The notes under the pieces: model-generated
What the model was told of the DNA's origin: nothing
Seen by the model: only the letters and a program-made list of their open reading frames with translations
Database searches by the model: none
Translations under genes and position numbers: made by a program
Shown here: piece by piece, positions 55,878-64,000 of the stretch
Layout of the letters: each line of letters opens with the position of its first letter
Numbering within the stretch: the first letter of the stretch is position 1
DNA from: Cryptomeria japonica
Taxonomy: Eukaryota > Streptophyta > Pinopsida > Cupressales > Cupressaceae
Assembly (NCBI RefSeq): GCF_030272615.1
Contig: NC_081414.1
Coordinates: 820,503,896-820,567,895 of the forward strand
DNA: 64,000 nt
Reading direction: 5' to 3'

Positions 55878-57602
55878 ATGGAGCAACAACAGTTTCACGA
55901 GGAGCAACAAGTTGATTTTCCTGAACTTTGGTGGAGGTTAGATACACAACTTTATCCACGCAGATTGTCCGAGTTTGCAAGACAAGGGCAGTGTCGAGTT
56001 CATGAGACAGAGGAACATGATGAGATGCATTGCTTGAAGTACTTATCAAGGATGGAATCGGCAGCGCAAGGAAAAATCTTCTTTTGGGATGTCCCAAGGC
56101 CAGAAACGGAAGAAGGCAACTTCAGTGTCCCAGAGACTAAGGATCCTCTTCTAAGCTTCATGTGGATGATTGAGAGTCAACTCATTTTGAATGGTGAAAT
56201 GCGTTTGGAAAACATATTGCTACCATTGTGGTGTAGAATTCACAACTCACCTCACTCGGAATTTACTTGCTCAGTATGTGAAATGGCTATCAATCAAGTC
56301 AGAAACCAGTTTGGAATGCCAATTTTGTCCGAGGAAGAATGTATCATGAATGGATCTTGGGGTGCACATCTCGCAGCCGAATTTAGGAGAACCTATGAAC
56401 AAGACATTGCTTCAGCATCTGAATGTGAGAAGGATCAAGTGTACGTTGACGATACCAATGCACCTGATGATCAATGTATTACAATGGATAGCTCGCCATG
56501 CCTTGCACCTGAAAAAGAATACCATGAAACAAAAGTTGAAGAATCAGTTGAAGATACCCCAGCAGTAATAAAGGAAGATCCAGGAGTTGAACAAACAATC
56601 AAAGAAGAGGACGACTCATTCCTTGAAGAATTCTCACTTATGCTACAAAAGGAAATCCTTGAGATTGAATTGGAGGAGGTTTCAAATGGCCTCATTGAAG
56701 AAGACAATCAAGTTGAGATATTGAGTGAAGAGCTACAAATTATCATAAGTGAGCCCAGGTATGAAGAACAATTCAAAGGGGCGCTTGAAGATTTTATCAC
56801 CATTATGCTATTTGAGGAAGCATTGAAAGATTTTGCAGAGGAAACACAAATGGAATCACTGCCAAAATTTTTTCTAGATAAGCAAGTTACTGGGAGTGAT
56901 ATGATCCATCATCAACTTCGACCTCCCGAGACTATACTTGAAGAAGAAAGGTCACCTGAGATTATCTTTGATCCACTAGAGGAGATGTTTGAAGCTCAAT
57001 CCATCAAGGAGACTCTCATTTTTGAAGATATGCTGACAAAGTTTCATGAAGATGCTTGGTTTATGCAAGATATCTCAGTAAAAACAAAGAATCTTGAGCT
57101 ATTCGAGGGGGCGCTGAGCTTGTTTCAAGAGGAACTTCCTAATCAAGATCAATATGTTGTGGATACTCGTGGAATGATTCGTCATCAATGGCGACCTCCT
57201 GAAGCGGCTGGTGACCTCGCTTTCAACAATACAGTTCCGTCTGAGCCTGAAATATGCCAGGTTGTTTCTTTCCTTAATCCTAGCCTTGAAAGTTATTATG
57301 ATTTTGATTATGGGGATTTTGGGAAAACAACTTGCATTTGGATTGATCATGGTCCTAACGAATTACCTCAGTTGATCATTTTGAGTGAAAACTTGCTTGA
57401 GTATGAGAGATGCATGGTGAGAGTTTGCCTTTCTGTATTTAAGGATGAATTTGCCCGATTGAGAACCATCACGTTTGCCATGCTCCTGTTGCACAACCTG
57501 AGAAATCATGTAAAGTCATGTACATATTTTGCTTCTTTGAGTCGTGTCGAGTCTAGGACTCTTGTATATAGGTTTAGAGTAGGTTTTCTTTTCGTGTTTT
57601 AG
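55878..57602 (+). CDS. 574-codon acidic ORF of the young element, function unknown
   Basis: The only long ORF of the internal region, intact from ATG to TAG. Residues 1-185 are globular and contain a Cys/His cluster (WCRIHNSPHSEFTCSVCEM, about 115-133). Residues 195-420 are strongly acidic and helix-prone. Two internally repeated blocks are visible: MIHHQLRPPE and MIRHQWRPPE, each following a FKGALEDF/LFEGALSLF-type helix, so the segment of about residues 295-440 is a duplicated module. The last 130 residues are again globular. There is no capsid-type gag pattern, CCHC knuckle, protease DSG or YxDD. The start is favoured by being the first ATG after the A-rich leader. It could be a very diverged gag or a captured accessory gene. 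Confidence 0.8.
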   Translation: MEQQQFHEEQQVDFPELWWRLDTQLYPRRLSEFARQGQCRVHETEEHDEMHCLKYLSRMESAAQGKIFFWDVPRPETEEGNFSVPETKDPLLSFMWMIESQLILNGEMRLENILLPLWCRIHNSPHSEFTCSVCEMAINQVRNQFGMPILSEEECIMNGSWGAHLAAEFRRTYEQDIASASECEKDQVYVDDTNAPDDQCITMDSSPCLAPEKEYHETKVEESVEDTPAVIKEDPGVEQTIKEEDDSFLEEFSLMLQKEILEIELEEVSNGLIEEDNQVEILSEELQIIISEPRYEEQFKGALEDFITIMLFEEALKDFAEETQMESLPKFFLDKQVTGSDMIHHQLRPPETILEEERSPEIIFDPLEEMFEAQSIKETLIFEDMLTKFHEDAWFMQDISVKTKNLELFEGALSLFQEELPNQDQYVVDTRGMIRHQWRPPEAAGDLAFNNTVPSEPEICQVVSFLNPSLESYYDFDYGDFGKTTCIWIDHGPNELPQLIILSENLLEYERCMVRVCLSVFKDEFARLRTITFAMLLLHNLRNHVKSCTYFASLSRVESRTLVYRFRVGFLFVF

Positions 57603-58629
57603 ATTAGAGGTCTTTTGAGCCTTGTTCTTGATTTGCCTTGAGTCATTTGACTCATGATCTAGTGTGGCTCAGGTAGTTTAGTTGTTTGCTTTCTTTAGTT
57701 TGCTTTTGGTGTGTGTTTTAGTTTAGTTTGCTTTGGGTCGGTCTGTCGGTCGGTTTGCTTTTGTTTAGGTGTCTTGAGTGGGAGCCTCCATTTTGTGAGA
57801 AAGGCGTTTGTGTTGTTGCTCACACACTGGCAACATCCTGGATCTTATGTTAGACTCATTTCTTAGATATCTATTCATGAAGTGCTCGGAATCCGAGGTT
57901 GTTCCTCTTTAGCTTTATCATCTGATCAGGACCTGTATTTGACTTGGAAGGGAATCATTTTCTGTGTCTTGATGCCGACATCTGTTGATTACTATATCTT
58001 CACACATTAAAAGACTCCGAGTCATTATGGTTTTCAGGCAAAGCTGTGATTGGTGAAAAATCTAAAATCTGGCTTCAGCGCCACCGCAATTCTCAAACCC
58101 TAGTAAGCTTCACTGCTTACGAGCCAAAGGAATTGACGAAGAGAAAAAGCAATATCAAAAAAAAATGAGAAGAAAGAGAAAATGAAAGAGAAAAATGAAG
58201 AGAAAAATGATGAAATGAAATATCAAAATTGGCTAAAGGGAATATGCGAGTAACTCCATCGGGGCTATAGACGCCTGACTGGCAATGGAGCAATATTCAT
58301 GAGCTTGCGGCGATAACCTCGTCGGGACTATGGACGTCTGACTGGCAGCGAGGCTCTATCCAGGATGCTTTTGAAGTTTAGATAAACTACGTAGCTAATC
58401 ACAGGGGAACCTGAAGGTTATAGTTGTCTTGTCGAGAGGAATAAATACACTTGCACACACCTGGGTAATCAAAGACTAAGTGTCTAGATTTGGTTAAAGA
58501 TTCTCCTTCTACTTTGAGTGCATTTTCTAATCTCTTGATGAGCTCGGTTGAATTTTCCAGAGGTTCTAGGTGTCGATTGAGTCTTTATCTCTGAAATGTT
58601 TTTCAACATTTATTCAAGGTGGCGCTAGA
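57603..58629 (+). mobile_element. 3' noncoding part of the internal region
   Basis: Starts T/G-rich (TTTGCTTT words). A purine-rich run lies at 58155-58220 (GAGAAGAAAGAGAAAATG and so on), and a pair of similar hairpins at 58251-58355. The last bases before the 3' LTR read CAAGGTGGCGCTAGA, which is not polypurine. Confidence 0.75.
58251..58355 (+). ncRNA. Tandem pair of hairpins with covarying stems (putative RNA element)
   Basis: Hairpin 1 pairs CTCCAT (58254) with ATGGAG (58285). Hairpin 2 pairs CCTCG (58317) with CGAGG (58349). The loops are nearly the same (CTATAGACGCCTGACTGGCA against CTATGGACGTCTGACTGGCA) while the stems differ in sequence yet keep pairing. Position near the 3' end suggests a packaging or priming signal, which is inference. 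Confidence 0.5.
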
Positions 58630-61600
58630 TGTTGTGACGTTTTCACACATCGCCCCATTGCAAATGGGGACCCATGTTTTTTTTGCTCGTTTTGTTCGTT
58701 TTCGCTTTGCTTTTTCTAGGGTTTTGTTAGTTTGTTAGTTGTCTGGATTTAGGGTCAAGCCTTAGGGTTCTAATTACCGTCTTTTCGGACCAAAATCCAG
58801 TCGTTTTTGAGGGCTTTTGAGTTTCCTTTTCTAGAATGCAAATTTTGAATGAAATGAATTCGCCAGAATGGTCTAATTTTCAATTGGAATGTTCATGCAG
58901 AGCTTAAACTTGTCTAAGTGTTGACCGTCAATATGAATTTTTGTCTGATTGAATATTTTGACCAAATTTTGACTTTTTTGAAGTTTGATCCTGGGCATTG
59001 GAATTGATTTGTTTTCGCCTTGTGAAGTGATAAAATGTGTAAAATCATGATATTTTGGCCTGTAGGAGCAAAATCGCTCCTGTCCCTCAGTGAAGGACAG
59101 GAGCTCAATCTCAAATATCTCATCATTCTTGCAGAGTCCAGACAAATTTTACGTTTGAAGTGATGGAGAACGGCGAGATCTTTCCATTGAATATAAATTG
59201 AAGATTTTCATGAGCACAGAAATGCCTCAAGGAGGAAAATCGCTCCTGTCCCTCAATGAAGGACCGGAGCTACAATTCAAATTTCGTCTTGTCCTTGCAA
59301 GATTTCGACAACTTAATGATTTGAGGACGTCCAAGGGAAGATGCTTTGCCAAATGAATATAATTTGAGATGCAAAAACGAAGGAGAATGACCTATATTGA
59401 CCAAATCGCTCCTGTCCCTCTCCAAGGGACCAGGGCGAGGTACCTTGTAGCTCTCGTCCCTCTCCCAGGGACCAGAGCGATTTCCTTCATTATGCAAAAT
59501 CCAGACAAAGGTCAAGGCAAGTTTACGTTCAAAAACAAGGAAAAACATGAGATAAATGCGTTGAATATAAATTGAAGATTTTTGGGACGTCCATAACAGT
59601 GCTAATTGCCTAAATCGCTCCTGTCCCTCAGTGAAGGACCGGAGCTACAAATCCAATTTTGCTTTGTCCTTGCAAGATTTTAACGTCTTGACGATGTTAG
59701 AAGGTCCAAAGAGGTGCATTTTATCAAATGAATATAACTTGAAGTGCTGTCGGGGAGATCAACAGGGTAGCAAGTCCGGCTTGAGTGAGGTCCTGATCCT
59801 GAAATTTGGCTAAGTCTGGAATGTCCTGATCCTGAAATTTGACTAAGTCTGGAAACTGAAAAACCTCCAAAAACTAGATTTTGCAATATAACTCCTGGAG
59901 GTCTGAAACCACTCTCAAACATCCTGAAAGTATATATGGAATATAACTTAAAGTATAAGAAAGAAGAAACATAGAAGGAAATGTCACTTATACTTAAATG
60001 TTATATTCCATTAAAATTGTCCTGATCGAGAGTGCGAAAAGTCAAATTTCGCTCGTGTCCTTCTCCAAGGGTCCAGAGCGAAATGCGCTCGTGTCCCTCT
60101 CCAAGGGACCAAGGCGAATCGCTCGTGTCCCTCACCAAGGGACCAGAGCGAAAATGCTTAGTTGAGCCATTCCTGACCTTGTTTGGACGAATCGAGACAT
60201 CAAAGGCATGGTGAAGGACGAAATGAGCATGATAGAACATCCAGACTTGATCAAAAAACAATGAAATGATGAAGTTTTGCCTAGAGGGTCAAATTCGCTC
60301 CTGTCCCTCACTGAAGGACCAGAGCGAAGTTCTTCATAAGGTACGATCTGGGCAAAGATCAAGCAAATTTTATGTTCGAAGGCAAGAAAGGAGGTCAATC
60401 GAACCCGTTGAAGACAAATTGAAGATTATCAAACGTCAACAAAGGACCAAAATGCTTAAGTTCGCTCCTGTCCCTCAGGAAGGGACCAGAGCGATTTTTG
60501 TTGTAGATGATTTTCTCGCCAAATTTCAACCGATCTCAAGGCATGAATGAATGAAAGGAGGCATTGCGAATCCGTTGAATATAATTTTCGAAGGTGATGA
60601 AGTGAAATGAGGCCCACAAGAGCAAAATCGCTCCTGTCCCTCAGTCAGGGACCAGGGCGATGAGGTACGTATCTTCCCACTTTTTCATTTTTGGGCACTA
60701 AACAAACATTTTTTAAATTTATTTAAATGCTAGAAAAAAATCGATATTTAATTAAAAGCATTTAAATAGCGCATGGTATGTATTTATTAATTATTTTTTG
60801 CCTTTGTAAAAAATCGAAATTTATTAATTAAAAATAAAGGCATTTAATAATTAATTATTAATTTAATAAAAATCAAAAGGGAGCGCTTGGGTTTATTTTG
60901 TCAAGGTCGGCCTTTATTATTTATTTAAAAATCGTTTTAATTGCTATATTTTGCAAAAAGTCGGCCTAAGGTCAATATGAAGGTGAGCGCCTATAAAGGA
61001 AGGTGTTTATTTCATTTTCACATCATCATTTATCATCTCTCATATGCAACTTGGAGAAGGCAAAAGAGGAGCGAATTTCATACAAAGGAAGGGCGAAATT
61101 ATCATTCAAGAAGAGGAGCGAATTCAATCAAAGGTGGTGCGAAACTACTATCCAAAGGAGAGGCGAACTTGAAGTTTCCATTTGAGCGAAGTTGCCTAGG
61201 ACGTCAAAGACATATCAAAGATGGCGAAATTGCTAACTTGAAGAGGAAATCATGTCCAAGACTTGAAGGGTGGCGAAGTTGATAAGAGGAACGTTCTTTT
61301 GAAGATCACATCAAGACCATCTTATTTCAAATTTCGCCTAGGCGAATTTTATTCATTTTGCATTTTAGAGTTAAGCTCTCAAGTAAGGTATGGCAAGATC
61401 TCTTGTTTTAATTTCGAATTTTGATTGTCATTGCCTTAATTTTGTTATTTTGTTTTTCCTTAGCTCAGTCTTTTTTAGGAAATGATTAATAAAGGACTTA
61501 TCATTAAGTTTCCTAAAAAATTGCTCTCTAATTTATGTTATGTATTGCAAAATCATGGTACTAATTTTGAAATGTTGTGTAGGCATCAAATGGAGGTCTC

Positions 61601-62949
61601 TTCAAGGAAAATCAAGCCGGATCAAGGACGGTCTTCGCCAGGACGGTCTTCGCCAGGACGATCAAGCCAAGACATGGGCGACCTCTTTCAATCCAGCATT
61701 CCAAGGCGAGGTACATCGTCATCCTGCACATCAAGGACAAAAGGAGTTAGAACAAGAGTTAATTAAAGATAGCCTCTCAACGACATCAAATTGAATATCT
61801 AGCAAGCTTCAAGTGTCAGATGAGGTGGCGTCCTAGTCATCATTTCTCCAATCAGTGAAGTCCATCTCAGCATGTCCAGATTCAATGTACTTAACTCATG
61901 GAAGGTGGCACAAACTCCGATGTACCTACCCCGGCTATCCATTGGTCGATTTTTCTAAAAGGGACATGTGTCCAAGCAATACAATTTTATCATTGGTCAA
62001 GCATTAAATGTTATGTAATGGTTGTAACAAACCCTAATTAGGGTTTTCATTGTAAAATCTTGGCCATTGATCTTGAATTGATCTAAGCCATCAAATTGTA
62101 TTGTGGGCACTATATAAGCCCAGGCATTTCATTTTGTAAAGGTGGAATTTTAGAGAATTAGAGAGAGTTGTAAATAGTTGAAAGTAGTTAGAGAGTAGAA
62201 TAGGAGGACAAGGCAAGAAATTGTTGCCATTGATTGTAAACAAACTCCATTTTCATTGAAGTAATGGTGAAATATGTCGTTTTCTTGCAATTTGCATGGT
62301 TTCTTGTTGAAGTCTTCAATCTTAGATGGTAGATGATTAAATGAATGGAGGGAATGTGATTGATTGATGGTGGAATTCGTACATCCATACTACTAGCAGT
62401 TTGTTGATTGCAAATTTGCCTTGTGTAGTCGACTGGAATCGTTCAGCTTAAGCTCAATTTCAATTTGTCGCCTCTTCATTGATATGCATCAACTTGGATG
62501 GTATCTATGCCTGCGGTGATGATTTGAACATCATAAAGCTCCCTTAGAAGATCGCACTAGTCTTGTGTAGATGTTCCATTGATGTCAAAACAAGATCTAG
62601 TTAGAGTTTCACCAAAAATCAAGTCATTGCTCCTACATTCTTCGTATTAAGATTAGATCCTCTCTTCGCCCTTATCCTTTTCCCATTTTTTTTAATCTAA
62701 GTTAGTCCGAGCCTGTGTCCAGCAAAGCAGATCGGAAGTTCAATGTAAGTCCCCTTGTGATTCCAGCAAATCACATCATACCACTGGAGCTTGTCCACAC
62801 GTGGAGACCCCACTAAAAGAACCTTGGAGTCTACCTAACTGATCCTTTACGCGAATCTTCAGCAGTTAGAGACTATTTTCTCAAGAGAGGATAAGATACC
62901 CTTAGGTATTTTATTCTGTGTATGATTGTGTACAAAATACACGTCAACA
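58630..62949 (+). mobile_element. 3' LTR of the young element (4320 bp)
   Basis: Matches the 5' LTR at an offset of 7640 bp with no difference noticed, including hairpins at 59074-60662, the long inverted repeat 59936-60013, TATA1 at 60991, telo-box near 62031 and TATA2 at 62111. It ends ACACGTCAACA, followed by the GATAC target copy. Confidence 0.95.
59073..60662 (+). repeat. Hairpin array of the 3' LTR, 11 units
   Basis: Same units and 166-bp period as the array in the 5' LTR, shifted by 7640 bp. Confidence 0.92.
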
Positions 62950-62954
62950 GATAC

Positions 62955-64000
62955 CTCTGGACCTTTGACAATTCTCTGGCTCAAAACTGCAAGCTCACAA
63001 AATGAGCTACTCAAGCTTGCTCTGAAAGGCGATTCTGAATGCAATCTACAAAATTTTGAGCCTAGGACTTCAAATTTAGGCAAAATATTTGAAGTCCTAA
63101 CACTTCGGCTATGACAAATTTGGTCACTTTGCTAGAGAATGTCCTTCAAGGCCCAAGCATCAAGCTGTTGCAACAAATGTTGAACATGCTTCTCCTCTTA
63201 GAGAATCAAGTGAAAATTCAAAGGGTTTCTTATTTATTTCTGCCCTTTCAAGTAATGTTCCCTTTGATAGTAATACTTGGCTGATTGACAGTGGAGCTTC
63301 TCATCATATTACTGGATATCGTGAACATCTCTCGAATCTGATTGAAAAGGATTCTCACTTGCATGTTATCATTGGTGATGATGCTTGTTATTCAGTGAAA
63401 GGAGCTGGTACCACTTCTTTTCATTTGGATTCTGGAATTCCTCTTCATCTGAGTGATGTGCTATTTGTTCCTAGAATCAAGAGAAATCTGATTTCTATCT
63501 CAGCTTTGGAAGATAAAGAATATCAGGTTGCATTTGCTTAAGGCAAAGTTCTTGCATGGAAGAAGAACTCTAGCATCAAAATAACTTGTGAGATTGGTGT
63601 TCATCATGACAGTCTATATAGACTTTCAGCTCGTTCTGTTCATGCATTAGCTCATGATTCAATGACTTCTAATGAGTTGTGACATAAAAGATTTGCTCAT
63701 CTAAATTTCATAACTCTTTCCTCCATGGAGAAGATGGTCATTGGTCTTCCTAAGTTCAATCAAGATCATGATGGTGTCTGCAAAGGATGTGCTCTAAGTA
63801 AGAACATTAAAAGTCCTTTTCACTCTAGTGCAAGTAGAGCAAAAGAAATTCTAGAGCTGATTCATTTTGAATTGTGTGGTCCTATGTTTGTTGCTCCTTT
63901 AAGTGGTTTTTGGTACTATGTTACTTTCATTGATGATTTCTCTTGTAAGACATGGATATACTTTTTGAAATCTAAAGAATCTGATGAAGTGTTGTCTAGA
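62955..64000 (+). pseudogene. Copia gag end, protease, GAG-pre-integrase and integrase start (decayed, runs off window)
   Basis: From about 63104 one frame reads a damaged zinc knuckle (HFGYDKFGHFARECP; the first two Cys are lost), then the Copia protease with an intact catalytic DSG (WLIDSGASHHITG near 63282). Next is LSDVLFVPRIKRNLISISAL, a typical Copia block. GAG-pre-integrase follows (HKRFAHLNFITLSSMEKM) with zinc residues CKGC, and then the integrase core start (FIDDFSCKTWIYFLKSKES) up to the window edge. Two in-frame stops, TAA at 63539 and TGA at 63680 (in place of the Trp of ELWHKR), make it a pseudogene. The segment 62955-63100 is not readable as gag. Orientation is plus. Confidence 0.85.

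Larger units (their letters stand above)
50990..62949 (+). mobile_element. Full-length young LTR retrotransposon of the giant hairpin family (11,960 bp, TSD GATAC)
   Basis: Two 4320-bp LTRs (50990-55309 and 58630-62949) at a constant offset of 7640 bp flank a 3320-bp internal region. Exact GATAC repeats lie at 50985-50989 and 62950-62954. All stretches I compared between the LTRs are identical, which implies a very recent insertion. The internal region has a triplicated primer region, one 574-codon ORF and a 3' noncoding part, with no protease, reverse transcriptase, RNase H or integrase. It is therefore a non-autonomous element (LARD/TR-GAG-like class) that must use enzymes supplied by a partner. 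Confidence 0.96.

Noticed and set aside
50990-62949. Segmental tandem duplication of a 4.3-kb block
   Set aside because: TG...CA ends, an exact 5-bp GATAC repeat outside both ends and a primer-like site directly after the first copy identify LTRs of one retrotransposon.

Overview
The window looks like nuclear DNA of a seed plant with a very large, transposon-filled genome, most likely a gymnosperm (conifer-type). The support is AT-rich sequence, LTRs over 4 kb long, nests of insertions several levels deep, Copia and Gypsy-type protein remnants, and only one recognisable host gene fragment: two exons encoding the C-terminal part of the GPI-transamidase subunit PIG-T/GPI16, with plant-type splice sites. 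The species cannot be fixed from sequence alone. I see no rRNA, tRNA or bacterial-type operon.

Layout. 1-2605: end of a GC-rich hAT-like element, a minus-strand LTR element with an initiator-Met-type primer site (LTR 405-1186), and the 3' part of a giant 'hairpin-array' LTR (1187-2605). 2606-11122: PIG-T exons (minus), old tandem duplications, a GC-rich hAT-like element with an 8-bp target duplication, a Copia LTR-like piece and a LINE-type RNase H domain. 11123-15962: a complete solo giant LTR (minus) with TSD CCACA. 15963-18200: mostly unassigned. 18203-26085: a decayed Copia element (plus) that received two solo LTRs of a TGTAATGTCCC family and a 224-bp MULE-like MITE. 26086-47630: a nest. 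A gag-bearing element on the minus strand is cut inside gag by a minus-strand element (30923-47360); that element's long reading frame is cut by a solo giant LTR (34228-43664, TSD CCTCC), which is itself cut by a second solo LTR (38003-42608, TSD CTACC). In two of these cuts the reading frame resumes exactly when one target-site copy is removed. 47631-50989: promoter/LTR-like sequence, an unassigned stretch, and an array of TTATCCCGGGATAA half sites. 50990-62949: a full-length, very young LTR element (two 4320-bp LTRs, TSD GATAC). 62950-64000: another decayed Copia polyprotein.

The most interesting system is the giant-LTR family. Every copy begins TGTTGTGAC, carries a short palindrome near its start, a long inverted repeat (TGGAATATAAC arms), an array of about 11-16 imperfect hairpins spaced about 166 bp apart, two TATA-box regions and a telo-box palindrome, and ends in CATCAACA or CGTCAACA. 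The hairpin sequence is uniform inside one LTR but differs between LTRs, so the arrays are being homogenised. One member (30923-47360) carries a long reading frame between the two TATA regions, as if the LTR itself holds a gene. The young element has no recognisable gag or pol, only a 574-codon acidic ORF of unknown function, and its primer-binding region is triplicated. It probably depends on other elements for its enzymes. Two unrelated hairpin arrays (46.1-46.7 kb and 49.6-50.5 kb) suggest that arrays of short inverted repeats are a recurring property of LTRs in this genome.
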